Shown: positions 1-9,723 of the stretch, in pieces
Numbering within the stretch: position 1 is the first letter of the stretch
Layout of the letters: each line of letters opens with the position of its first letter
NCBI GenBank assembly: GCA_030998015.1
Contig: JARWMV010000246.1
Location: forward strand, 1-64,000
Length of the DNA stretch: 64,000 nt
Source: Ceratorhiza oryzae-sativae
Taxonomy: Eukaryota; Basidiomycota; Agaricomycetes; Cantharellales; Ceratobasidiaceae
Direction of reading: 5' to 3'
Position numbers and translations under genes: made by a program
Notes under the pieces: generated by a model
The model's database searches: none
Told to the model about the DNA's origin: nothing
What the model saw: the letters and a program-made list of their open reading frames with translations, nothing else

Positions 1-107
1 CCCCTGCTGGCCCAGGAGCCCTTGTGACTATCGGGCCTATCACACGTTTTTTGGAATGTCTTAAGAATAATTTTCACAATCATATAATAATACATTTCAA
101 AATGTTC

Positions 108-649
108 CTATTTTTTCTTGCCCTTGAGGGGCCGGGTATAGGGTTTTTTTGCCTTCTTATCCTTCCTAGTAGTACGGGCCGCAGAACCACCGGCCCAGTT
201 CTCAGGCAACAGCCAGGGGGCCTCCCCCCCTGGGAGATTGGCCATATAGTTCTGGAAACACCCAGAACCAGAAGCCACAAAGGGTGAGGCCTTGTCGAAC
301 AAGGGGGCCAAGCCCTCCTCAAAAAATTCGGCAAGAGCGGCCTGGTGAGACTGCTCCTCAAAGGACTTGTAGTCCTGATCAACGAGCGCCCAGACATGCT
401 CAAGGGTGGCCTCATGGGCCTGACCATCAAGGAGGATGCACTCTTCTACAGAACAAGTTAGCTACGTGAGAACGACAAAGAACGAACATACATACCTGGC
501 ACCCCACAGAAGAACCAGTCCCCAACACCTTGATAGAAGTCTTCAAGGGAGGCGTTGCACACAGCATCACAGTAGGCACAGTACTCCCCCTCAGGGAGAG
601 ACCAGCAGGTGCAGTCAAGGGGATTGTAGTTAAGGGAAATAACACGCAT
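108..649 (-). CDS. Hypothetical cysteine-rich two-exon protein with basic tail
   Basis: Two exons (649-496 and 445-108) join in frame across a 50-bp intron (446-495) with a GTATGT donor, a CTAAC branch point and a TGTAG acceptor. The product is 163 residues. The first 50 residues are rich in cysteine (CTC, CAYC and VC pairs), the middle is acidic, and the last 20 are very basic (RKDKKAKK, then KGKKK). I do not recognise the family. It is transcribed away from the Rep-like gene, and without the copia insertion the two would share one upstream region, so it may belong to the same mobile or viral element. That link is inference. It could also be a chance host gene fragment. Confidence 0.5.
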
Positions 650-1098
650 AGTAAAGACGGGATGAGGAAGGAAAACAACAAAACCACAAACATTAAAAAA
701 TCACGGTGCAACACAATAACTTGCACAAACATCAAAACAAGGTCTGGTCAGGTGACACCAACAGACACGTGACCATCTGCCAGAAAACAAACAACAAAGC
801 ACGGGAATCACATGACCTAGCCTAGTCACGTGACCACCTGCCAGAAAACAAACAACAAAGCACAGAAATCACATGACCTAGCCTAGTCATGTGAATATAC
901 ACTATCCCCTAACTACCGGAGGGGTCGGAGAGGGGGCACCAACCAAAGTGGGGGAGCGGAGGCCCCAAGTGTAGCAAGGATCAAGGCCGACGCGGAGGAA
1001 CAGATGGAAGGGCACCCCTCAGAGATGCGTCATCACCGAAATAAGGTCATGTGATCACAACAAATGCAAGACAGAGTCATGTGACGATCAAGACAGAC
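650..1098. other. Left half of an intergenic region interrupted by copia
   Basis: This stretch lies between the 5' end of the cysteine-rich gene and the copia element. It holds the 61-bp tandem repeat, several TCACRTGA boxes and a short GC-rich inverted repeat (CCCCT at 906-910, AGGGG at 920-924, 9-base spacer). No open frame is convincing. Its other half is 6092-6183, next to the Rep-like gene. Confidence 0.5.
766..887. repeat. Tandem 61-bp direct repeat (two copies)
   Basis: Copies at 766-826 and 827-887 differ at only a few positions. Each starts CACGTGACC and contains CACATGACC; a third CATGTGA box follows at 888. The repeat lies upstream of the minus-strand gene at 108-649, so it may be part of that gene's promoter. 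Confidence 0.85.
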
Positions 1099-1380
1099 TG
1101 TTGAGCGTAGCGTAGCGCAGTGAAATAAAACACGTAAAATATGTATACGAGTGTATTCAAACAAGTGACTAGCTACTACATGAGAAACCGAGTATATATA
1201 CATCTCGATCAGTAAGCATATACATAGCCGAGATATCGCATAGAGAACAAGCGAAAACAAGCAAAACAACAATGAGTAAGACGATGAGATAGAACGCATA
1301 CAAACGAGAGAGATGAGTAAAGCGTTCGTGTTACAGTAACGTAACTCGCATGAGCGCTGACGCACTTGTAATCTCCAACA
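1099..1380 (-). repeat. 3' LTR of the copia element
   Basis: 282 bp with TG...CA termini, matching 5805-6086 over its full length with few substitutions. A polypurine tract abuts it at 1381-1393. Confidence 0.95.
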
Positions 1381-1393
1381 CTCCCCCTCAAGT
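1381..1393 (-). promoter_or_regulatory. Polypurine tract of the copia element
   Basis: On the coding strand TTGAGGGGGAG immediately precedes the 3' LTR, the expected plus-strand primer site. Confidence 0.75.
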
Positions 1394-1435
1394 GCGTCGT
1401 CCCATGACCTTGCCAGCGAGATACTCAAAACGTGG

Positions 1436-4400
1436 TCAAGGTAATGCTTTAGTGAGAAGATCAGCAAGGTTCTCATCACCAGGAATATGAGACAGTTCGA
1501 CTGTTTTACGTGTGATGTGTTCACGTAAGAAATGGTGTCGCGTGTCGATGTGCTTTGAGCGCGCATGAAACTGAGGGTCGTGCGCCAAGGCGATCGCGGC
1601 GGTATTGTCAGTGTAAATAGACAGAGTTGACTTGAGTGGAAACCCGAGTTCTTCAAAAAACATTTTGATCCAAAGACCATGTTGAACAGCTAGTGATAAA
1701 GCCATGTATTCACCTTCCATAGAAGAAAGAGCGACGGTCGGCTGTTTCTTGGAAATCCAGCATATAGCCGCACCAGCGAGAGTAAAGACGACTCCAGAGA
1801 TCGACTTCCGATCGAGAATGTTCTGGGCCCAGTCAGCGTCTGAGTAACCGACTGGTTGAGATGAGGCCTTGAGTCCGTTGTAAGTGAGGCCGTAGTCGAG
1901 CATACCCCGAAGGTAGCGGAATAGCAACTTGAGGCCAGTGATGTGTTTTGGACCAGGGTTCGAGCTGAACTGAGATAAGTGCTGGTTGGCATAAGCTGCA
2001 TCAGGTCAGGTAGCAAGCGTTGCATATAGAATACCTCCAATGTGGCAAGCATAGGGAAAGTCGACAGGAGGGCCAGTATAGCGTTCAAGCTGAGTACCGG
2101 CAGGTAGTGGGATAGTAGTCGGGTTGGCGTCAGTTAGCCCAGCACGGTCGATCAGCTTCTTTACATAAGTGTTTTGGGTGATAGTAATTGTGCGCTTCGC
2201 ACGGTTGCAAGTGACCTGATGACCTAGAAAATGTCCCAACTCCCCCATGTCCCGCATCTTGAAGAGAGCCATAAGCTCCTTCTTGACCTCAGACGCATAT
2301 CCTTTGGTCGCGAACAACACGATGTCATCAACATAGATGGCCAATACACAGAGATTGCCGTTGTCGGTTCGACGGATGAAGCATGAGGGTTCGGAAGCGA
2401 TAGGTTCAAAGCCAATAGTTTTAATCGCTTTTCTGAATGTAAGCATCCAGATGCGAGGTGCTTGTCTCAGTCTGTAGAGAGATCCGTTGATGCAAAGAAT
2501 GCGACTAGTACCGTCTTCGTAGCCAGGTATCTGAACCATATAGATCTCCTCTTCGACTCGACCATTGAGGAACGCTGAGATGACGTCAAGTTGATGTATG
2601 TCCCAGTCATAGATGGCTGCCAGCGCGATGAGTATGCGCCAAGAGTCAGCGCGTAAGACGTGAGCGACAACTTCGTTAAAGTCAACCCCAAAGCGTTGAC
2701 CATATCCTTTGACAACTAGACGTGCTCGATAGTGTGTGATCTCAGAGCCTGCGTTTCGTTTGATCGTGTTCACCCAGCCAGGCTTAAGAGGTTTAAAGCC
2801 ATCAGGTAAATCGACTAATTTGAAAGTGCCCATCCATTCAAATGCTGCCATTTCTTCATCTCGAGCAATAGACCACTTGTCTGCGTCCCAGCATGACAGT
2901 GTTTCGTCATAGGACAGATGATTGTCGTCCTGTCTTCTTGAGATCACCGCATATACGTACTCATGCCATTCGCGTTCAAGTGAAATGTCTTCTTCACTCT
3001 CTATATGCACTACTCCGATAGGTTTCCCATACTTTGGGTACAATGTATCGTTGTCCGCAGTAGGTTTACCAACGCTATCTAGGTCCACATAATTGGGTCT
3101 TGTTGCAGATGAACTGCGTTGAGGATGCCTCAGTTCTCCACTCAGGAATTGAGTTGGAGTGCGAATTGGAGTTGGAATCCTAGACGTGGGTACAGACGAC
3201 GACTTAGGTATCATAAGGGGTTCTAGAGTAGGTTTCTTCTCCTCAGTCTTAGGTGCCAATGGAGGTACGAGAGTCTTTTTGGGCGGTGGTGTGAATAGTC
3301 TGGGAGCTGGAGCCAGTTTCATCTGCCGCAAAGAACCTGAACTTGAGGTTTGTGAAGGGTTTGACTCCCCCTCAGCAGGCGAAATCGCCGGTGACAGTTC
3401 ATAGAGCTCAAGTTCAGTCCAATCCGCTCCCCCTGACTTCGGACAAGGCGGGAAAATGATATTGCGCGACTTAAGAATCTGGCGCGATTCCTGCTTGTAG
3501 TAACGCCAGGCAGTTGAGTTATCGGCGAACCCAGTGAAGCGATATTTTTTTGATTTTACATCGAGCTTTCCGTTAGGGCTGCTTTGGTCTAATACCCAGC
3601 ATTCGGCACCAAACTCTTGGAGGTTGCCGACATGTGGTTTTCGACTATAAAAGCGCTCGTAAGGAGTAACATCGCCTAGTGTATGCGTAGGCGATCGGTT
3701 GGCGATATACACCATGTAAGAGACAGCCTCCTGCCATAGAAAGCGAGGCAGCTGTTTGGCAAACAACTGTGCTCGAGCTCCTTTGACTAAGGTGCAATTC
3801 TTTCGTTCAGCAACTCCATTCTGTGCCGACGAGTGAGGTGCTGTCTCCTCAAGGATAGTGCCTTGCGAGGCAGCATAGTCTTTAAGTGTCTTGTTAACAA
3901 ACTCCTTTCCGTTGTCAGAACGGACGCGTTTAAGTTTCTTGCCGAACTGGTTGGCCAGGAGAGCTTCGTACGCTTTGTAGTGTTCGAAGACGTCCTTTGT
4001 CGACTTCATAAAGCCAGTGATAGTGAAGCGGGAGTACATGTCGGTAAATGTGACAAAATAGGAGTTTCCTTGAAGCGATTGAGTGTGAGCGGGTCCCCAG
4101 ACATCCGTGACAGTAAGGTCGCCAACGGAATGGTATTTAGATTTTGATTCCTTAGGGTAGGAAGCGATATGATGCTTAGCCTGGACACAGGCTTTGCAGA
4201 AGTAATTACGCGGGGAGTCGCGATCTACTTTCATTCTGTTTACCATGTTTTTGTCAACCAATTGTTCTAGAGCGCCTTGGTTAATGTGGCTCATAATGCG
4301 ATGCCAATCCTCCCAGCTCTTCGTTCCATCCATGTTGCCTTGGGCGACAGCTACTTGGCTTGTGGGGGTAATGACTAACATGTCCATAAGGTATAGACTA

Positions 4401-5710
4401 CCTTTTGCTGAGTTGCCGATCTTTGGTCCAACGCCTAGGGTGCGTCCATCTGGTGCAAATACAGTGCAGCGCCCTCCCTTGAAGAGGCATGCTCCTCCAG
4501 CAAGATCGATAACCTTGCACAACAGTAAGTTGCCGGCAAATGAGGGAACGTGAGCGACGTTTCGGAGTAATAATTCATTTGTTTGGTTTCCGTTGCGCAT
4601 TATAGCACGAACATTGCCTCGGCCTACAATAGGGACATCTCCGCTGATTCCTTCGACGACTTCTGAGACGGGTTCGTAGGAGTTAAAGTAGGCGCGATTA
4701 CCGACTATATGCGAGCCAGCTCCAGAGTCGGCGATCCATTCATGAGATGAAAAGGAGGTAGGAGCTTTCGCTACAAAAGCTACAGCTCCTCCTTGATCGG
4801 AATGGTTTGACTTGCCCGATTCTCCAGTATTGGCTATATGCGCCGATTCCTTCTTCTTCTCCTGGTCTGCCTTTTTCTTTCGGCACTCCCTCTCCCAGTG
4901 ACCCTTCTTGTGGCAGTAGTTGCACTTGCCCTTCTTTTTTCCTCCAGTGTTCTTTCCACCTGATCCTCCAGACCCAAACGTAGCTGCGGCGGCAGCGTTC
5001 TTCTTCGCTAGTAGTCCTGCTTCGACACTCCTCTGCTCCTTTCATTGGCCTTCAGCCATAACCGAGCTGGTGACTTGTTTCACCATCTCCGGCCACTTTG
5101 TTTTATCCTTAAAGGTGAGGAGGGGCCTCAGTGTCTGTATAAAGACATCCCACGAAAGGGGAAGTGAGGCGATAAGGGTGATAGCCCAATCGAAGTCGGT
5201 GGCTAGGTTGGTATCGATAGCACGCAGCTGATCGTACCAAGAACGCATAGTGCGAACATGATCGTCGATGCAAGTGTCGTCGGTCATGCGATGAGAGAAG
5301 AAATTTCAACGAAGTTCGACGATAGCAACAACGTCGGCAACTTCGTACAACTGTTTAAGTTGAGTCCAGACCTCGGCAGATGTCTCGCAGGCAAGGATAT
5401 TGGTCATTATCGTGTCATCGATGCAGCAACAAATGATTCCTCGCGCTTTTCGGTCGGTTTTCTGCCAGTCTTTAAGGTCGTTTGCACCTTGTGACGGCTT
5501 CGGCGTCGTTCCATCCACATAATCCAGCAACTCAAGTTCTCCAAGTAAGTCCTCCATCTGAACGCGCCATATGCGCCAGTTCTCCAATCCCCTGAGAGGT
5601 GGGATGCGGACCGACCCAGAGCTAGACAGCAATACAGCTGTAGCAGTCGAGGGTGAGGAATTGGGGTTTGGGGCGGTTGTGCTACTAGTAGTACCGCCTT
5701 GGCCAGACAT
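1436..5710 (-). pseudogene. Copia gag-pol polyprotein with three in-frame TGA codons
   Basis: One frame of 1424 codons runs from ATG at 5710 to a stop at 1436. It is interrupted by TGA at codons 135 (5306-5308), 223 (5042-5044) and 1235 (2006-2008). In order it shows gag, a CX2CX4HX4C zinc knuckle (CNYCHKKGHWEREC) from codon 263, an aspartic protease DSG site near 4720, an HHCC/DDE integrase, reverse transcriptase with YVDDIV near 2330, and RNase H (YSDADWA; SSMEGEYMAL). The third TGA stands where copia proteins usually have arginine in an ATRPD-type motif, so it looks like CGA to TGA. No length change was found, so it decayed by point mutation only. Confidence 0.93.
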
Positions 5711-5791
5711 ATTGGACGATTGAGGTATGTGAATCAATGTGCGATGAACGGTTGATCAGAGTATAGCTAGTCGTGTAGGTTAGAGCAAGGC

Positions 5792-5804
5792 GGGGCTCAT
5801 AACC
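5792..5804 (-). promoter_or_regulatory. Primer binding site matching the initiator tRNA-Met anticodon arm
   Basis: The plus strand here reads GGGGCTCATAACC, directly abutting the 5' LTR. This is the anticodon-arm sequence of initiator tRNA-Met (CAT anticodon in a CTCATAA loop). Drosophila copia and yeast Ty5 are known to prime from such a half-tRNA, so the same mode is inferred here. Confidence 0.75.
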
Positions 5805-6086
5805 TGTTGAGCGTAGCGTAGCGCAGTGAAATAAAACACGTAAAATATGTATACGAGTGTATTCAAACGAGTGACTAGCTACTACATGAGAAACCAAGTA
5901 TATATACATCTCGATCAGTAAGCATATACATAGCCGAGATATCGCATAGAGAACAAGCGAAAACAAGCGAAACAACAATGAGTAAGGTGATGAGATAGAA
6001 CGCATACAAACAAGAGAGATGAGTAAAGCGTTCGTGTTACAGTAATGTAACTCGCATGAGCGCTGATGCACTTGTAATCTCCAACA
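5805..6086 (-). repeat. 5' LTR of the copia element
   Basis: 282 bp, same termini as the 3' LTR. It abuts the primer binding site at 5792-5804 on its inner side and the duplicated cagac on its outer side. Confidence 0.95.
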
Positions 6087-6100
6087 CAGACCTTGCAGCT

Positions 6101-6108
6101 TATATAGA
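6101..6108 (+). promoter_or_regulatory. TATA box candidate for the Rep-like gene
   Basis: TATATAGA lies 76 bp before the ATG at 6184, just outside the copia right target duplication. It belongs to the intergenic region that existed before the copia insertion. Confidence 0.4.
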
Positions 6109-6395
6109 CAAGCACAAGGCCCAAGATAACCCGCACTCTCATGCTCTCTTCCCAGTCCCCAAATACCTCTAAAACTGTAAACGATGCTAAGCAGAAATGG
6201 ATCGAACGCAGCAACACCCCAGCCAAGCAGATCAAGCGAAGGGCGGAGGTTGGCATCGCCATTGCCAGCGCCCTCGGTATCAAGCCGAGCCCCCTCACCC
6301 GCTTCTATGCAGCCTACACCAATGGATCAAGGGTCCGAAGAGCTGACCAAAACTGCACCGGCCCCTCGATTCCGCGTCCAGACCAGGGCGGTGCT

Positions 6396-6596
6396 TAGAG
6401 ATGTCGCGCGAGAATACCGGCGCGTACCCGCACCGGATTTGCTCGGTGAGTTCGAATCCGTTGAAAAAACTGCATATATGCGCATGTTCGCGCCGCTGAG
6501 AGGTTTCCGCGCATATATACAGTTTTTTCAACGGATTCGAACTCGCCGAGCAAATCCAGTGCGGGTATGCGCCGGTATTCTTGCACGACATCTCTA
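6396..6596 (+). mobile_element. hAT-like palindromic MITE, copy 1
   Basis: 201 bp, starting TAGAGATGTCG and ending CGACATCTCTA, flanked by a perfect 8-bp duplication gcggtgct (6388-6395 and 6597-6604). The arms are about 86 bp each and nearly self-complementary around a loop of about 27 bp. The 8-bp duplication and YARNG-like terminus fit hAT elements. It sits in the Rep relic. Confidence 0.95.
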
Positions 6597-7642
6597 GCGG
6601 TGCTGCTAACCTGGTCGAAGCTACACGATCAGCCCTCAAGTGGGCTTGTCACCTGATACGAGGCGTTCTGCCGCCAACGGCCAAATCATTGGGCGACTTT
6701 GGCAGTGGTGGAACGCCACAACCCTGAGGAACCGAACTACAACCCGGCCCGGCCCCTCCATGTCCACGCCCTCTCCATCAGTCAGGAGCGGAAGGGCAGC
6801 TGGAACACCCAGAACACCCGGTTCTGGGACTTCAAAGGGCAACACCCCAACATCCTGCTGAAGGACCTCAAGGACAGACCAGGAGGCAACCCTGCAAGGG
6901 AGGCTTTCAACTACCTCTGGAAGGATGTCGGAGCTAACGGCGAGGAGGTAGAGGAGCTGATGGCAGGGGACCTGACCTTGGAAAGGTTGGAGGAAATCCT
7001 GGTGAAGGGGAAGGGCAGGAAAAGGTTGAGGGCAGAGGCAGACCTGGAGGATGGGGCGGAGATTGTTGCCTTGGCGACAAAAAAAGAATACTACCAGGCA
7101 TTCAAGCGCCTGCGCCCCCTCCAGATGGTGACGACGTGGAACTTGGTACAAGCATATGCTGAGTACACATATAAGGAGGACCGGGGATGCATGCCTGCAA
7201 TCCTGGTGGAGTTGGAAGTCCCAGAAGACCAGGCGCACATTGACAGGGCAGACCGATGGTTTGCGGAAGAGGCTGAGAAGAGAGGGAGGGGCGTGTGCCA
7301 TCACATCCTGGTGATCGAAGGTGAAACAGGAACTGGGAAGACAGCGTATGCGCGATCCAAGGGCTCCCATAGCCGGATGTGCAACGTCTGGAACGTGGGG
7401 AATCTGTCGGAGGACGCCGACATCTGGATCCTGGATGACATGGTCCAGTCAAACGGGAAGTACTTGCTCAAAGCCCTGAGCCAGTACAAGGCAGACTTCA
7501 CAGGCAGATATGCTCATGTGAAGTCAATGAAGGTACGGCCAATGGTGATCCTGGGGAATAGCTGGTCAGCCATAATGAAGTGTTGGACGGACATAGAGGG
7601 GGAAGAAGGGGACTTATGGGTATCCAAAAATGTAGACTGGGT

Positions 7643-7843
7643 TAGAGATGTCATGCGAGAATACCGGCGCATACCCGCACTGGATTTGCTCGGCGAGTTC
7701 GAATCCGTTGAAAAAACTGTATATATGCGCGGAAACCTCTCAGCGGCGCGAACATGCGCATATATGCAGTTTTTTCAACGGATTCGAACTCACCGAGCAA
7801 ATCCGGTGCGGGTACGCGCCGGTATTCTCGCGCGACATCTCTA
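7643..7843 (-). mobile_element. hAT-like palindromic MITE, copy 2
   Basis: 201 bp, inverted relative to copies 1 and 3. Perfect 8-bp duplication gactgggt at 7635-7642 and 7844-7851. It interrupts the end of the Rep relic and supplies a read-through frame that adds about 65 foreign residues. Confidence 0.95.
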
Positions 7844-7991
7844 GACTGGGTATACTCAGGAGGGAAGCCATTTTTTGTTTTTCCTTAAAAAATAAAAATA
7901 AATTATCTTTGTATAAGCTGTTTTATTCACAGACCATGTGTCAAGAAGTAAGCTTAAACAAGGAAATAAGCAAGGAGATAGTAATCTCATG

Positions 7992-8090
7992 TAGCGTAGA
8001 GGTTAAGGGGTCTAGCCTGACTCATCATCTCCTAGCTGAGCAATTACACATTGAATGGAAGGTTGTTGGTTCGAGTCCAGTGCCTTTAAC
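7992..8090 (+). repeat. tRNA-like pol III promoter, possible SINE head
   Basis: TAGCGTAGAGG (7992-8002) fits the A-box consensus TRGYNNARNNG and GGTTCGAGTCC (8068-8078) fits the B box. A T-arm (GTTGG/CCAGT) can form. The expected acceptor stem does not pair, so this is not a functional tRNA; a tRNA-derived SINE is the likeliest reading. Confidence 0.35.
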
Positions 8091-8277
8091 CTCCTCGATA
8101 TATGAGATACCTTTTAGAAACTTTTAGAACCCAGAAAAGAAACATGCCTTGAGATCCCCCAAGACATGTCCAAAGGGGGGGATAATGGTATGACCCACCT
8201 AGCAGACATAACCTAACAACCAAATATTGTACAGATTTATGGCATTTTTCCTGAAGCAGAACAAACCATAAACAGGA

Positions 8278-8520
8278 TCACGTGATCTCGGCGCTTACCC
8301 AACGATTAAGCACCAGTGGTTACCCTGAACTTGCTCCAGCGTTTCTCTCCCATGTTACTTGGAGCAAGGAGCGAGTTGTCACGTGACCTTGGCGCTTACC
8401 CAACGATTAAGCGCCGGTGGTTACCCTGAACTCGCTCCAGCGTTTCTCTCCCATGTTACTTGGAGCGAGGAGCGAGTTGTCACGTGACCTTGGCGCTTAT
8501 CCAGCGATTAAGCACCGGGT
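8278..8520 (+). repeat. 101-bp tandem repeats with TCACGTGA boxes
   Basis: Two full copies (8278-8378, 8379-8479) and a partial third begin with TCACGTGA. Each contains the near-palindrome GCGCTTACC...TTAAGCGCC. They lie upstream of the TATA box at 8691 and could act as repeated promoter elements of the LTR. Confidence 0.9.
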
Positions 8521-8690
8521 GCTTAAGTCCAAAAGTCACATGACCCTCGGACCTTGCACAGCTCTATAAGATTCGGAGCCGCACAAACTTAGGATAAACA
8601 ATTACCTAAGACCTAGTACTATATAGAACCTATAACTGCTGTAGACAGCGCTTAGGAAAGGGGGGCCACCGCAGCAACCGCAGTCACATG

Positions 8691-8700
8691 TATATAAGGG
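8691..8700 (+). promoter_or_regulatory. TATA box of the Gypsy-type LTR
   Basis: TATATAAGGG follows the tandem repeats by about 170 bp. The same TATATAAGGG string recurs in the other LTR family at 9061 and 12396. Confidence 0.45.
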
Positions 8701-8857
8701 GAGTAAAGCAAGACTGAACGCCTCAGCTTGCTTTATCTTGTCAACCACCATAGACCATTGCAAACACTGTAACTAGAATGCTCAATACATACTGCATAGC
8801 ACCAAACTGTCAACGCAGCCACTACTTAAGTGCTCCACAAGGGAGCCTCCAGAGGGT

Positions 8858-9339
8858 CATGACATTATAACTTCCTTTTTTTTTATGATGTTTTGGACAA
8901 GTCACATTTATTCAGATATATGTGGTTTATTTACCTTCATGTCACATGACCTTGTTGTTGTTGACTCAATGTTTGGTGTTACCGGAATATTCTATAGTGA
9001 CTTGGCACTGTTAGCTTCTTATTGGTCCTGGTATTGGATTTGTACTGCCTCAGCCATGAATATATAAGGGAGAGTCTGAGAGCCTTAAGCCTCAGAACTC
9101 AACCTCCTGTTCTACCATCCAGTTTCTCACTGGTGGTCACCACGCCATTTGGTATTTGCCCAGTTGCCTTTGCAACAAGTGCCCCTACTCTATCCCCTGC
9201 ATCTCATCACTCCAAAAACCCCTTGCTCCCTGCATGTCCAACCTTAGACGTTGCGGTTTGACCTCTGGCCGTTATAGCCTATAGGTCTGCCATCGCCTCA
9301 CAAGCGTTTGGCCTTAGTTGTGCAGGTGTGACCTTTACA
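8858..9339 (+). mobile_element. Diverged solo LTR, copy A (family with TATATAAGGGAGAG)
   Basis: It shares with 12144-12664 the CATGAC start, a GGACAAGT block, a TCACATGACCTTGTTGTTG block, TATATAAGGGAGAGTCTGAG, and a 3' part containing CCTTAGACGTTG. It is clearly more diverged than copies B and C. No coding frame is credible inside. Confidence 0.6.
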
Positions 9340-9723
9340 TGGAAGTAGGTGCACTTGTCCTTAAGAGGACTGGGCAGAGACTATGGACTATAAGTCACAC
9401 AGGTAGTAGAAGGGATATGACAGGAGGTCAAGTTCTGAGGCTTAAGGCTCTCAGACTCTCCCTTTATATATTCATATGATGAGCTATATCAAATACACGT
9501 ATGGTGCAAGACAACTATCGTACAATGTGAGAATGGTGCCATGTAACAGAATATTCCAGAAGGTACAAACAGAACATAAACAACAACAAGGTCATGTGAT
9601 CATGTAAGTAATTCTATGCATATATCTGATTAAACAGGACTTGTCCAAAAAATATGAAAAAGAGATATTTATAAAATATAGGAAAATCATAATAAAATCT
9701 GTGTCATGGTCTAGGCCATGACA
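9340..9723 (-). mobile_element. Truncated LTR, copy B, inverted next to copy A
   Basis: Read on the minus strand it starts TGTCATGGCCTAGACC at 9723 and follows the solo LTR at 12144 closely. It stops after GTGCACTTACT-like sequence, lacking about the last 140 bp. It abuts copy A head-on, forming an imperfect large inverted repeat. Confidence 0.75.

Larger units (their letters stand above)
1099..6086 (-). mobile_element. Complete Ty1/copia LTR retrotransposon
   Basis: Two 282-bp LTRs (1099-1380 and 5805-6086) start TGTTG, end CAACA and are nearly identical. The element is flanked by a perfect 5-bp duplication, cagac, at 1094-1098 and 6087-6091. The coding strand is minus, so 5805-6086 is the 5' LTR. 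Between the LTRs lies one continuous gag-pol frame interrupted by three TGA codons. The domain order protease, integrase, reverse transcriptase, RNase H is that of copia. Near-identical LTRs suggest a recent insertion, yet the frame is already broken. It landed between two divergent genes. Confidence 0.97.
6184..7890 (+). pseudogene. Endogenous geminivirus/genomovirus-like Rep, broken by two MITEs and a stop
   Basis: This is a rolling-circle replication initiator relic. Visible parts are a serine/proline-rich leader from ATG 6184; an HUH motif LHVHAL at 6756-6773; a GRS-like stretch ending in HPNI; motif III YLWK at 6912-6923; Walker A GETGTGKT at 7320-7343; Walker B IWILDD at 7422-7439; and motif C VILGN at 7545-7559. 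Order and spacing fit CRESS-DNA Rep (HUH nuclease plus superfamily 3 helicase), closest in style to geminiviruses and genomoviruses. Breaks: a 201-bp MITE (6396-6596) sits inside nuclease motif I, a TGA at 6654-6656 interrupts the frame, and a second MITE (7643-7843) splits the C-terminus. Removing each MITE with one 8-bp duplicate restores the frame. Rep-like genes are known in other fungal genomes. It cannot be active as it stands. Confidence 0.9.
8186..8864 (+). mobile_element. LTR of a probable Gypsy-type element (3' end remnant)
   Basis: The stretch begins TGGTATGACCC and ends GGGTCATGACA, a near inverted pair. It is preceded by a polypurine tract (AAAGGGGGGGATAA) typical of the junction with a 3' LTR. 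Inside lie 101-bp tandem repeats and a TATA box (8691-8700). No partner LTR or pol gene is in the window, so the rest of the element is missing or was truncated. Confidence 0.55.

Noticed and set aside
1033..1680. Minus-strand 215-residue frame across the 3' LTR
   Set aside because: It runs through the LTR and is out of frame with the copia pol; a similar frame appears at the other LTR.
7643..7844. C-terminal 65 residues of the long Rep frame as part of the protein
   Set aside because: They are encoded by the MITE; the same translation appears at the other two MITE copies, outside Rep.
7992..8090. Functional tRNA gene
   Set aside because: A and B boxes are present but the acceptor stem does not form at the correct distance.
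8885..9261. Two short plus-strand frames as genes
   Set aside because: They lie inside LTR copy A, overlap its TATA box and have no domain-like content.
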